Positions 9,566-17,414 of a stretch of DNA of 64,000 nucleotides are shown in pieces. The first letter of the stretch is position 1, and each line of letters begins with the position of its first letter. Both the position numbers and the translations under genes were made by a program. The notes under the pieces are model-generated. The model was not told the origin of the DNA. It did no database searches and worked only from the letters and a program-made list of their open reading frames with translations. The stretch is from Bacteroidota bacterium (GTDB lineage: Bacteria > Bacteroidota > Bacteroidia > Flavobacteriales_D > Crocinitomicaceae). Location of the stretch: positions 270,241-334,240 of the forward strand of contig JASBTZ010000008.1 of assembly GCA_030148165.1 (NCBI GenBank), given 5' to 3'.

Positions 9566-9842
9566 TGCTGTTCGATTTGTAGTGGTTCTTTAAATGTTCC
9601 TCAACGTCCGCAGCACGGTAGTAAATCTTAGACCCGATTTGTGAGTAGGGAATTACTCCGGTATCTCTGTAATGTTGAAGTGTCCGTTTACTGATGTGTA
9701 GTAATTGGCACACGTCCTGATTGTCTAACCATTTTTCTGATAATGGTGTAGATTCTTTTTGAGAAGCTAACTTGCCCTCAATTGCTTCCAGTTTGTTCAT
9801 TAATTTTTGGAAGGCTTCCGATTCAATGGTAATTAAACTCAT
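9555..9842 (-). CDS. MerR/excisionase-like HTH DNA-binding protein
   Basis: A 95-residue protein with a helix-turn-helix of the excisionase/HTH_17 type: LDNQDVCQLLHISKRTLQHY, then IPYSQIGSKIYYRAADVEEHL. Proteins of this size and motif beside a tyrosine recombinase usually act as recombination directionality factors or regulators of element genes. The gene overlaps the start of the DUF3987 gene by 11 bp. A cluster of TGTCAAT motifs lies 65-110 bp upstream of its start. Confidence 0.8.
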   Translation of the reverse strand: MSLITIESEAFQKLMNKLEAIEGKLASQKESTPLSEKWLDNQDVCQLLHISKRTLQHYRDTGVIPYSQIGSKIYYRAADVEEHLKNHYKSNSNGK

Positions 9843-9907
9843 TTGCTTGAATTTTAATGTGAAACAATAATTATCGAAGCAAAATTGAGCAATGGAATAG
9901 CCGTAAA

Positions 9908-9952
9908 CATTGACATATCAATGTGTCAATGACAGGTGTCAATCATGTCAAT
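9908..9952. promoter_or_regulatory. Cluster of TGTCAAT motifs upstream of the HTH/DUF3987 operon
   Basis: Four copies of the heptamer TGTCAAT lie within 45 bp: one inverted (ATTGACA at 9909-9915) and three direct (9924-9930, 9937-9943, 9946-9952). The first two form a perfect inverted repeat CATTGACA/TGTCAATG with an 8-bp spacer. The core TTGACA/TGTCAA is the same as in the repeats at the Xre promoter. The position between the 374-residue gene and the HTH operon suggests an operator or recombination directionality factor sites. Confidence 0.45.
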
Positions 9953-9960
9953 GAAAAAAA

Positions 9961-11085
9961 TTAAAGAGAGCGGAAAATGCTGTCTATAGTCTCTTTATTT
10001 TTTGGATTGTGGTGTTTGGAAGAAGATAAATTCGAGTAGGTTAAAGGCGTACCTTTTTTAGATAAGAACAACCCACAATTGGCAATTAAGGTCAAGGTAA
10101 GATTTGAAAATGAAGAATCTAATTTATCAATGACGTAACGAACTTGTTTCGTTTCGGTATTGAACCGAATTTTAGGCAATGAAGCATCTAAATTTCTTGC
10201 CGTTAATACATCTACCATCTGCTGAGGTGAGGTAACATCTTCATTGAGTAATTCAATTTGATTGTTAAGCTGTTGGATGACAGTGAGCAAATTTGCTTTG
10301 TTACCGTTAAAATTGAAAGACACTCTGCTTGTTGGTGGAGGTGTAATATTTTCTTCAGTTGCAGGAACAGAAATTTTATCCAAAATCTGATGTAAGGCAG
10401 GATTTACTTTGTAAATACCTTCTGATGGTTGTTGCTCCTTCAGTAATTCAAAATACAGCTCATTATCTGTCGTCTGTGGGGTTTTAACATAATCTGCATA
10501 AAGATGTTCCACTTCAAAAAGAAAACGTACCAACGATAAGCGCAAAACTGACAGAATGTATTTTGTATCTGAGTTCTCTGCATCATTCTCCAATTGGGTT
10601 GTAGCTTCTTTTATATGGTATTTGATTGCTTCAACCGTGTTATTGATCAAGTAAGTTTTGTTGGAACTGGTTTCTGGTCCTGTGATAAACTTCAACAACA
10701 AATCAGATAAACGAGTAACCTCATTGAAGATTAGGTAATAATAAAAGCGACACTTTGCGTTTTGGGGTTGAGGTAACTCAACATCAATTAACGGAGCAAC
10801 AATATTTGTTTGATTGTCAGAATCGTTCAGGGAATAGATGTCAAAATCTTCATCCGTCAGCAAATCCGTTTTCGGGAAAATACTTTGAATAGCAGACTTA
10901 AATTCATTCATTGAATTGTTCTGCTGAACGAATCCTGATGTCTTTATAAAATTTGCGTAATCTTTTTCATTGTGAGATGATTGCTTCCAGGGACGAAGCG
11001 AACCGAATAATATATTATTGAATATTTTTAATCTCACTATGTGTTTTGGATAATTCCATTTTTTACTGTCCACAAAGATACGCAA
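9961..11085 (-). CDS. Element-encoded protein of unknown function, 374 aa
   Basis: I do not recognise the family. The protein is mostly charged and helical, without signal peptide or membrane segments. The middle (about 110-230) is helix-rich (FYYYLIFNEVTRLSDLLLKF) and the C-terminal 100 residues are more mixed. Position between the integrase and the HTH/replication genes suggests an element housekeeping role, but nothing in the sequence proves it. The start is doubtful. The annotated frame begins at a TTG (11085) within the U-tract of the integrase terminator. A stop codon lies 18 bp further upstream, and the first in-frame ATG is near residue 59. Confidence 0.6.
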   Translation of the reverse strand: MRIFVDSKKWNYPKHIVRLKIFNNILFGSLRPWKQSSHNEKDYANFIKTSGFVQQNNSMNEFKSAIQSIFPKTDLLTDEDFDIYSLNDSDNQTNIVAPLIDVELPQPQNAKCRFYYYLIFNEVTRLSDLLLKFITGPETSSNKTYLINNTVEAIKYHIKEATTQLENDAENSDTKYILSVLRLSLVRFLFEVEHLYADYVKTPQTTDNELYFELLKEQQPSEGIYKVNPALHQILDKISVPATEENITPPPTSRVSFNFNGNKANLLTVIQQLNNQIELLNEDVTSPQQMVDVLTARNLDASLPKIRFNTETKQVRYVIDKLDSSFSNLTLTLIANCGLFLSKKGTPLTYSNLSSSKHHNPKNKETIDSIFRSL

Positions 11086-11113
11086 AACAAAAAAGCCACC
11101 CTAAAAGAGTGGC
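11084..11113 (-). terminator. Terminator of the integrase gene
   Basis: On the minus strand GCCAC, a 9-base loop and GTGGC (11113-11095) are followed by TTTTTTGTTTT. This lies 8 bp after the integrase stop codon and is a normal rho-independent terminator. It overlaps the putative TTG start of the next gene. Confidence 0.7.
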
Positions 11114-11121
11114 CTTTAATC

Positions 11122-12336
11122 TTATCCGAACTTGACACGCAAGACTTCCATTTCCTGACTTATCTTTTCATCTAGTACTTTGGCATATACTTGTGTCGTT
11201 TGTAGCTTCCTATGACCTAATAATTTCGATACAGTTTCCATTGGAATACCATTCGACAATGTTACTGTGGTAGCGTAGGTATGACGAGCTAAATGCGTGT
11301 GCAAAGGTTTTTTGATTTTACACAAATCTCCAACCTCTTTTAAGTAAGCATTCATTTTTTGATTGCTTGGAACTGGCAACAAAGTACCTGCAATACTTCT
11401 GCATGAGTGGTCTTTGTATTTGTTCAAAATATCTTCTGCCATTGGAAGCAATGGAATATGACACGGCACATCTGTTTTTGCTCTGTGGGTGTATATCCAT
11501 CTTCTGCCATCAATACCGATTTGAATGTTTGATTCTTTTAAGTTGGCAAGATCCTTATAAGCCAATCCGGTGTAACATTGAAAAAGAAACAGGTCTCTCA
11601 CTACGGCAATTCGTTCAATAGGCAAGTCTTTGTCATGGAGCGAACGAAGTTCTTGCTCTGATAGATAGCCACGATCGACCTGTTTCTGAGTAATCCTATA
11701 ATTATAAAAGGGGTCTTTCCTGATATAATCATTTGCTAAAGCAATTCGGATAACCTTTTTCAATGCTTTAATGTGTTTCATTGCACTGTTGTGCTGACAA
11801 GCTGCAGTTGTCTTTAGATAGAACTCAAAACCAGTAATGAACTTGTTGTTTACTTCTGTGAGTGGTAAATCTTCATTGTGGTAATTGGTCTTCATAAACG
11901 TATTCAGATGCTTTAATGCAGCTTCAAAGCGTTGCAATGTAAGTGGTGAATATTCTTTGCCGACTAACATTTCCATGTTCTTGTTGTGTTCGGTAAAGAG
12001 TTCTTTCAATGTCCACTGCTTTTCTCCCAATCCTAAAAAGGAATTACGAAGCATCTTTGCTGTAATGGTTCTGCCTGATTCTTGCATTTGTCTGTGATGG
12101 TCATAAATCTGACCTCTAACGCTGTTGAGATAATCATTCAACTGCAACGCTTCATCACTTGTGCCTTTAGCTTTGTTCCTGGTAGTATCCCATAGTTTTG
12201 GGTTGATACTACGCTTCAATGAAATTTCTGCATTCTTACTGTTTACAGTAATTCTGAGATAAACGGGTGCGTCTCCGTTCTTTAATAGTTTTGACCTTTT
12301 TACGTAAAAAAGTACTGAAAATGTTGATCGCTCCAT
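11122..12336 (-). CDS. Tyrosine recombinase (site-specific integrase)
   Basis: A 404-residue integrase of the Bacteroidota mobile-element type. It has an N-terminal arm-binding domain (about 1-90), a SAM-like core-binding domain (about 100-200) and a C-terminal catalytic domain. Visible catalytic residues are the HxxR box H348/R351 (HLARHTYATTV), H375 (LLGH) and the nucleophile Y384 (TTQVYAKV). The first-arginine region reads FQCYTGLAYKDL, the variant usual in this subgroup. It should carry out integration and excision between the element and the tRNA-Asp attachment site 235 bp away. It is intact, so the element may still be mobile. Confidence 0.92.
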   Translation of the reverse strand: MERSTFSVLFYVKRSKLLKNGDAPVYLRITVNSKNAEISLKRSINPKLWDTTRNKAKGTSDEALQLNDYLNSVRGQIYDHHRQMQESGRTITAKMLRNSFLGLGEKQWTLKELFTEHNKNMEMLVGKEYSPLTLQRFEAALKHLNTFMKTNYHNEDLPLTEVNNKFITGFEFYLKTTAACQHNSAMKHIKALKKVIRIALANDYIRKDPFYNYRITQKQVDRGYLSEQELRSLHDKDLPIERIAVVRDLFLFQCYTGLAYKDLANLKESNIQIGIDGRRWIYTHRAKTDVPCHIPLLPMAEDILNKYKDHSCRSIAGTLLPVPSNQKMNAYLKEVGDLCKIKKPLHTHLARHTYATTVTLSNGIPMETVSKLLGHRKLQTTQVYAKVLDEKISQEMEVLRVKFG

Positions 12337-12510
12337 GACCTAAAATTTATAAGTTAAACATACAGCAACCGTTCAGAAACACAAAATGCAAAAGATTGAA
12401 TATCAGTGCAATTACACCTTATTCGGTGGACTTTATGTTGAAAATCTATGTCCACCGATTTAACCACTGGCAAGTGGGTGAAATGAGGTGAAATGGAATG
12501 AAGGGAAAAT

Positions 12511-12537
12511 AAAAAAGCCCTTCAAAATGAAGGGCTT
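12511..12537 (-). terminator. Terminator downstream of tRNA-Asp
   Basis: AGCCCTTCA, loop TTT and TGAAGGGCT, read on the minus strand, are followed by TTTTTTATTTT. The hairpin lies 34 bp after the tRNA 3' end and points in the same direction. If the insertion point is the tRNA end, this terminator belongs to the element, and it insulates the integrase promoter region from tRNA transcription. Confidence 0.75.
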
Positions 12538-12570
12538 TCGCTAAGTTGCTTGGATTTGCAACTGTAAAAG

Positions 12571-12644
12571 CGGTCCGGACGGGACTCGAACCCGCGACCC
12601 CATGCGTGACAGGCATGTATTCTAACCAACTGAACTACCGGACC
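12571..12644 (-). tRNA. tRNA-Asp (GTC)
   Basis: A complete 74-base cloverleaf on the minus strand: 5' acceptor GGTCCGG pairs with CCGGACC, the discriminator base is G, the anticodon loop is CTGTCAC with anticodon GTC, and the T-loop is GTTCGAGTC. CCA is not encoded. It is the apparent integration target of the adjacent element. Confidence 0.97.
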
Positions 12645-12719
12645 AAGTTTCCGACCATTAAGGTGATGACAACAGTCATCTTGTGGAACTTGTTACACGC
12701 TTTTCGTTTAAAGCGTTGG

Positions 12720-12752
12720 CAAATATAATTCAAATTTCCATTTGCGACCAAA
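12720..12752 (-). promoter_or_regulatory. Promoter of tRNA-Asp
   Basis: On the minus strand TTTG (12752-12749), a 21-bp spacer and TATATTTG (12727-12720) fit the Bacteroidota -33/-7 promoter. The -7 box is 76 bp before the tRNA, and a small hairpin (GATGAC/GTCATC, 12665-12680) lies in the leader. Confidence 0.6.
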
Positions 12753-12784
12753 GCAATCAGGAAAAATATTTAAAAATTTACCAT

Positions 12785-12812
12785 AAAAAAAGGAGGATCA
12801 TCGACCCTCCTT
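12785..12812 (-). terminator. Terminator of the T9SS protein gene at 12834
   Basis: On the minus strand AAGGAGGGT, a short loop and ATCCTCCTT are followed by TTTTT, 22 bp after the stop codon. Confidence 0.7.
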
Positions 12813-12833
12813 CCATATTATTCTTAATGAATA

Positions 12834-13589
12834 TTATTCTTTCACGAACTTAAGCACTTCAGTCTTACCATCGTAACTAATGTTGATGAAATACAATCCT
12901 TTGTCAACATCGTTAATATCCATGTGTAACTCAGGACCAGTAACCTCGTCATAGCGAGTCACCAAAGTCCCTGTTGAACTGTACACAGAAACCGAGTTCA
13001 CGTCAATTCCATTCAATCCATTTAACGTAACGACATCCTTTGCCGGGTTTGGATAGGCCATAAACTTAGAATTGGTAATTGAAGATACGTTTGTCGTACA
13101 ACTGGTAATTTGTATGTAATAGTAATCAACCACTGTCTGAGTAGGCTCACCTGCAGGATTATCCGGTGTCATCCAAGCCTCTGTTGTAATAATTTGCTGG
13201 TAACTTCCTATGTCAGCTTGAGTAGGGTTTCCATTAATTGAAACGCATCCTGTTGTTCCGCCTTCAAATGCACATCCATCCGGTGGACTAATTGTGTTTT
13301 GTGCGTCGTAACATGCATATGTGAACCCAGGAGGTAATCCTGTCCAGCTTACAATATTAACCGTATCAAAAACCATAGTAAATGGGAAGACGATCACGAC
13401 AGTTGTATCGACAGGAACAATAATTGTTATTGTTTCATTGTATGGTTGGTCCGCACACGCTGCTGCCAATCCGGTCGCACTGTCTGGATAAACTCCTGGA
13501 TCAGTGAATTGTGGATCCGGAGTGCATTGTGCATTGGCAGAAATGCCAGCTCCAAGAACCAAGACTAAAGAAAGTAGTAGTTTTTTCAT
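12834..13589 (-). CDS. Secreted T9SS cargo protein (type A sorting domain)
   Basis: A 251-residue protein with a signal peptide (MKKLLLSLVLVLGAGISANA) followed by a Cys-containing, Thr/Val-rich extracellular region of about 150 residues. A canonical type A T9SS sorting domain starts near 176 (MAYPNPAKDVV) and ends in KGLYFINISYDGKTEVLKF. The domain directs export across the outer membrane and surface attachment or release. The middle part has no recognised fold, so function is unknown. It is the first host-side gene right of the element and has its own terminator. Confidence 0.88.
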   Translation of the reverse strand: MKKLLLSLVLVLGAGISANAQCTPDPQFTDPGVYPDSATGLAAACADQPYNETITIIVPVDTTVVIVFPFTMVFDTVNIVSWTGLPPGFTYACYDAQNTISPPDGCAFEGGTTGCVSINGNPTQADIGSYQQIITTEAWMTPDNPAGEPTQTVVDYYYIQITSCTTNVSSITNSKFMAYPNPAKDVVTLNGLNGIDVNSVSVYSSTGTLVTRYDEVTGPELHMDINDVDKGLYFINISYDGKTEVLKFVKE

Positions 13590-14031
13590 TCTGATTTTTT
13601 TAAAAATAATAACCTAAAATACTTCTTTTTGAACGTAAACGGTTAAAAAGGGTTGAAAATAAACGAACATCATAAAGTGAATTAGCTGTAAGTGAGTTAA
13701 CCATCAACCTTGTGTAGTCGAAGTTGCTTGTTATTTTTAAACTTTGACTTAGATCCAGCGGTCTATTATCTATCAATTGAAACGAAAAACTCGTTCTTGT
13801 CAAAAAAGTTTATCGTTAAATAGATGGTTTTTAACAACAAAATCCAAATGCAAAAGAAGCTCTATGGGCTGCTTTTTTCATGACTTTCCGCTACTAAACC
13901 GATTTACTATTTTCTTAGCTAAAGTGAATAATTTAACATGTATATATAAAACTGTGAATTAGGTATTTAGGTGTTTTTTTCCCTTGTTTTAATCGTTATC
14001 TTGTATTGATTTTATACTACTAACAATTAAC
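13590..14031. other. AT-rich divergent intergenic region
   Basis: This is a 442-bp gap between two divergent T9SS-protein genes. It is AT-rich, contains short chance frames on both strands and presumably holds both promoters. A TATCTTG box lies 30 bp upstream of the right-hand gene. I see no RNA gene, repeat or convincing operator. Confidence 0.4.
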
Positions 14032-15696
14032 ATGCGACACCTACTTCTAATTAGCGCTATTCTCAGTACAGCATATAGCATCGCTCAGCATAATAATGAA
14101 TTCTATAATGATGGGTCATTAGTTCATGTTCAGGCAGGAGCTGAAGTACATGTTTGGGGAGACGTGCATATGTATCAGGCGACTGGAGATCTTGAAAATT
14201 ACGGGTTGATTAAAATGCAGGGAAATGCATATTCAGACAATTTGTTTCAACAAAGTGGTACTGGAGTATTCCGTGTAGAAAATTCTGATGTTAACAATGG
14301 GGAACGTCAATTTATTTCGGGAAGCTATGCAGTAAGAGGAGGTCAGGCGATGACAGGCGTAAATGATGGATCATTTTACGATCTGGAATTAGCGAATGAT
14401 CAGGGAATAGTCTATCTGGTAGGTACAGGCTATATTGCGGATGTGCGGCATAGCGTCGATTTTTGGGCTGGTGCTAATCAAAACAGAATTTACACACACG
14501 ATATTGGAATGATTGGAGCATATACTGATCCTGCTAATGGTGTTAATTACACAGGAATTTTTGGAATGATGAATCCAGATGCTGGTCTCAGTAACTTTAT
14601 TAATAATACTGCAACGCTTAATGGAAACATGTCTGGTATTGACAACGGATATGTTCAGGGTAAACTCAGAAGGGCCATTGCAGCAGCGGGAGGAATCTAT
14701 GGTTACCCACTTGGATTAGAACCTGCAGGTGCAGGAGCTCAAAGAGGATTTCAATACATTGAATTAGGTCCGGCGTTTAATAATTACGATGTCGTACTAA
14801 GTTATTTCCAGACAGCGAGTGACAATTCATTTGCTGTTCAGTTAGAATGTTCTGGTGAAACAATGGATTATTTCGGTGGTCTTGATCACGGAGAATGGAT
14901 GTTCTCTGATATCACAACGGTAGGAACAGGAACTTATCAGGTACAGGTATGGCCTCAGGACGATAACTATATTATTGCACCTGTTTGGGGTATAACTAAA
15001 GATAACAGCTTCCAGGGTACTGCTAATCAGTGTGGACCGTCACCAGTCGGACTGTTACGAAGTGGATTTAACGCTTTCGCACTCAATCCAAGTGAATTTA
15101 ATGTGGCTGCACCACTTTCAGCGTTGCCGGTACAGTTTGTTGATATTCATGCGGAAGGAATTGTGGATCATATCAAAGTAACGTGGAATGTTGCTTCAGA
15201 ATTAAATGTTAGTCATTACGAATTAGAACGCTCAGAAGACGGAATCACATTTGATCATGTAACGGATATTTCGGCTGTAGGGACTACTACAACGCCACAG
15301 ACATACAGTTATGATGACTATGACGTAAGATATTTCCAACAGTATTACTACCGTGTTAGAAGTGTAGACTTCGATGGTTATTATGATTACACGCCTACTG
15401 TAGTGGCGAGTATTTCGAAAGAAATGGATGGATTTGATGAAAGCACAGTAAATGTGTATCCAAACCCATCGCAAAACAATTTCGTGATGTCAGTGTTATC
15501 AAACGATGACAGACAAATAGAGATGGCAATCTACAATGTAGTTGGTCAGATCGTTGAGCATAAACAACTTTATATTTCAGAAGGGAATACAGTTATTAAG
15601 ATAAATGCTGAGGATTGGGCGGTTGGTGTCTACAACATCGAACTGACAGATTTAGAAACAGGAAAGACAATAAACAAACGAATTATTAAACAATAG
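14032..15696 (+). CDS. Secreted T9SS cargo protein with Fn3-like segment
   Basis: A 554-residue protein with a signal peptide (RHLLLISAILSTAYSIAQ). A beta-rich passenger of about 340 residues opens with a VHVQAGAEVHVWGDVHM stretch often seen in Bacteroidota surface proteins. A fibronectin III-like segment spans about 366-455 (LPVQFVDIHAEG to YYYRVRSVDFDG). A type A T9SS sorting domain runs from about 473 (VNVYPNPSQN). It is likely surface-anchored and structural, with no catalytic motif. It lies 4 bp upstream of the tail-fibre-like protein gene and so forms an operon with it. Confidence 0.85.
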   Translation: MRHLLLISAILSTAYSIAQHNNEFYNDGSLVHVQAGAEVHVWGDVHMYQATGDLENYGLIKMQGNAYSDNLFQQSGTGVFRVENSDVNNGERQFISGSYAVRGGQAMTGVNDGSFYDLELANDQGIVYLVGTGYIADVRHSVDFWAGANQNRIYTHDIGMIGAYTDPANGVNYTGIFGMMNPDAGLSNFINNTATLNGNMSGIDNGYVQGKLRRAIAAAGGIYGYPLGLEPAGAGAQRGFQYIELGPAFNNYDVVLSYFQTASDNSFAVQLECSGETMDYFGGLDHGEWMFSDITTVGTGTYQVQVWPQDDNYIIAPVWGITKDNSFQGTANQCGPSPVGLLRSGFNAFALNPSEFNVAAPLSALPVQFVDIHAEGIVDHIKVTWNVASELNVSHYELERSEDGITFDHVTDISAVGTTTTPQTYSYDDYDVRYFQQYYYRVRSVDFDGYYDYTPTVVASISKEMDGFDESTVNVYPNPSQNNFVMSVLSNDDRQIEMAIYNVVGQIVEHKQLYISEGNTVIKINAEDWAVGVYNIELTDLETGKTINKRIIKQ

Positions 15697-15700
15697 AAGA

Positions 15701-17287
15701 ATGAAAAAGATAGTTCTATCAATTATCGCAATTAGCTTCGGAATAGGAGCGCAGGCTCAAAACGTAGGTATTGGAACTGCAACACCAACTGAAAAACTTC
15801 ATGTTCAGGGTGGTGCAAGAGTTACCAGCTTATCTGGAGTAGGTAACAGACTGGTTCAATCGAATGCTACCGGTGTTTTAAGTAATGTTGCCGACGGACC
15901 TGCGGGAATGTTTTTGACGACAAACGGAGCAGGTAGTTATACCTGGGCCGCTCCTGGAAGTGCAACCGCTGAAAATGGTTTGTATGTAGGTGGTGGTAAT
16001 GTTCGAATGGGTGGTCCACTTATCGAGAACACTACCGTAACATTGGGAGCTTATCAACTTACTTGGAACCTAAATGGTACAGGAGACTTTAATATTCAGG
16101 ATGCTGGCGTTACTACTTTCCAGGTTCGTGATGACGGTATTTCATTCTTCGGAGATGATGTTTATTGGCGTGATATTGATGTGCTTGGAACAAATCTAAT
16201 GAGTTTGATCGATGATGGTAATGATGGAAGATTGCGGATTTATGAGAATGGTGCCACTTCAGTGGATTTGGATGCGAATAGCTGGTTCATATTCAACGAG
16301 CAGGGATTGGATCGGGACTTCAGAGTTGAGTCTTCAGGAAATGCGAATCTCTTCTTTGTAAATGCAGGTGATAATGTAGCATCTTTCTCTGGTGTCAATT
16401 CGGCACCTTATGTGTTGGGAGCTGGTATTCCGGTTCACACCATGTATTACCCTATTGAGATTGGTTCAGATGGAAATAGTGGAGACCAGGTTGCGATCGG
16501 TTATTATCGTGGATCTGACCCGGAAGTTAATCCTGAACAAACAGGTGGATGGGGTTACGTTGGATACGACGTGCTCGGTGCAGGTGAAGAATGGTGGAGA
16601 ATGTATTCGAATGGTTACATTAACACATCACAAAGAGAAGTTAAAAGAGACATTCACACGATCAATGAAGACAATGCGCTTGAGAATTATTTAGTGAATA
16701 CGATTCGGAACATGAAGCCGTCACTTTATAATTATACTAATGAGCTCTCTGAACTGCAACCGGGACTTGAGAACCACTACAGACCTGCTTTCAGAATAGG
16801 ACTTATTGCAGATGAATCACCAGACTTCCTATTGGATGAAGGTTTCTCAGGAGTTGACATCTACGGATTGGCTGCGTTAAGTTTAACAGGAGTTCAACAT
16901 AACTTGAAAGAGATTGATGAATTGAAAGCTTCTAAAACTATTCAGGATTTCGGATCGGAAGCAATGAGCGGAACTGAAATGTGGGTTGACTTCACGGAAG
17001 ACTTTGGTTCAGCAATTCCTGTTGTTACGGTAACTTCTAATAATCCGAACGTGGTTATTAGTGTTGTAGAGAAAAATGCAAATCAATTCAAGGTAATTGT
17101 TAATCAAGCTGTATCAGGACTACAAATTGATTGGATAGCAATGGCTAAGACCAAGTCAGCTAATGTTACCCCAGCACTTCCAAATGAATTGAAAGAAAAA
17201 TTAGAAGTTCCGGAAGCGACTAAAGAACAGATTATTGAATTCTACGAGAATTTCGATGCGACGATAAGTCCAAACGGAAAGAACTAA
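15701..17287 (+). CDS. Tail-fibre-like secreted protein with S74-type chaperone domain
   Basis: A 528-residue protein with signal peptide MKKIVLSIIAISFGIGAQA. The mature N-terminus NVGIGTATPTEKLHV is the hallmark of phage-tail-fibre-like Bacteroidota surface proteins. A beta-rich stalk follows. Near 308-410 there is a region like the S74 intramolecular chaperone: TSQREVKRDI, then RIGLIADESP, then YGLAALSLTGVQHNLKEID. Such domains trimerise beta-helical fibres and may cleave themselves at the Ser of the Ser-Lys pair. About 110 residues follow the domain, so if cleavage occurs it would release both. No T9SS domain is seen; export may depend on the upstream partner. Confidence 0.75.
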   Translation: MKKIVLSIIAISFGIGAQAQNVGIGTATPTEKLHVQGGARVTSLSGVGNRLVQSNATGVLSNVADGPAGMFLTTNGAGSYTWAAPGSATAENGLYVGGGNVRMGGPLIENTTVTLGAYQLTWNLNGTGDFNIQDAGVTTFQVRDDGISFFGDDVYWRDIDVLGTNLMSLIDDGNDGRLRIYENGATSVDLDANSWFIFNEQGLDRDFRVESSGNANLFFVNAGDNVASFSGVNSAPYVLGAGIPVHTMYYPIEIGSDGNSGDQVAIGYYRGSDPEVNPEQTGGWGYVGYDVLGAGEEWWRMYSNGYINTSQREVKRDIHTINEDNALENYLVNTIRNMKPSLYNYTNELSELQPGLENHYRPAFRIGLIADESPDFLLDEGFSGVDIYGLAALSLTGVQHNLKEIDELKASKTIQDFGSEAMSGTEMWVDFTEDFGSAIPVVTVTSNNPNVVISVVEKNANQFKVIVNQAVSGLQIDWIAMAKTKSANVTPALPNELKEKLEVPEATKEQIIEFYENFDATISPNGKN

Positions 17288-17308
17288 GATTTAATTAATA
17301 GATAGAAA

Positions 17309-17335
17309 AGGCTGAAATTACTTCAGCCTTTTTTT
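17309..17335 (+). terminator. Terminator of the two-gene surface-protein operon
   Basis: AAGGCTGAA, a short loop and TTCAGCCTT followed by TTTTT form a clear rho-independent terminator 22 bp after the stop codon. Confidence 0.8.
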
Positions 17336-17384
17336 ATTGCCGGGCGGATGTCCCCAATCCCAAAAAGAAAAGCTTGTCATATTT

Positions 17385-17400
17385 ATAGTAATATTGCAAT
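17385..17400. promoter_or_regulatory. ArsR-operator-like site upstream of the FAD oxidoreductase gene
   Basis: ATAGTAATATTGCAAT differs at only two of 16 positions from the palindromic site in front of arsR (19221-19236). It lies 15 bp upstream of the next start codon. It could be a second ArsR target, or simply a -7 promoter element (TAATATTG). Confidence 0.3.
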
Positions 17401-17414
17401 GGCAAGATTTGTGA

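Larger units (their letters stand above)
1..12570. mobile_element. Right end of an integrative element inserted at tRNA-Asp
   Basis: The block from the left window edge to the 3' end of tRNA-Asp has an integrative-element layout. A tyrosine recombinase lies next to the tRNA, followed by an unknown 374-residue protein, an excisionase-like HTH protein, a BT4734/DUF3987 replication-type protein and a defence cargo (Xre, Mod, Res, pAgo and one more gene). All genes are on the minus strand and none has a T9SS domain, in sharp contrast to the DNA right of 12.8 kb. The tRNA is intact, as expected when an element rebuilds the tRNA 3' end. The other end and the second direct repeat are not in the window, so size and mobility are unknown. 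Confidence 0.75.

Noticed and set aside
12546..12728. Plus-strand open frame containing GLEPATPCVTGMYSNQLNYR
   Set aside because: It is the antisense of tRNA-Asp. This peptide is a well-known false gene product of that tRNA.
13600..13962. Two short frames between the divergent T9SS genes
   Set aside because: AT-rich chance frames without ribosome-binding site, motif or codon bias.
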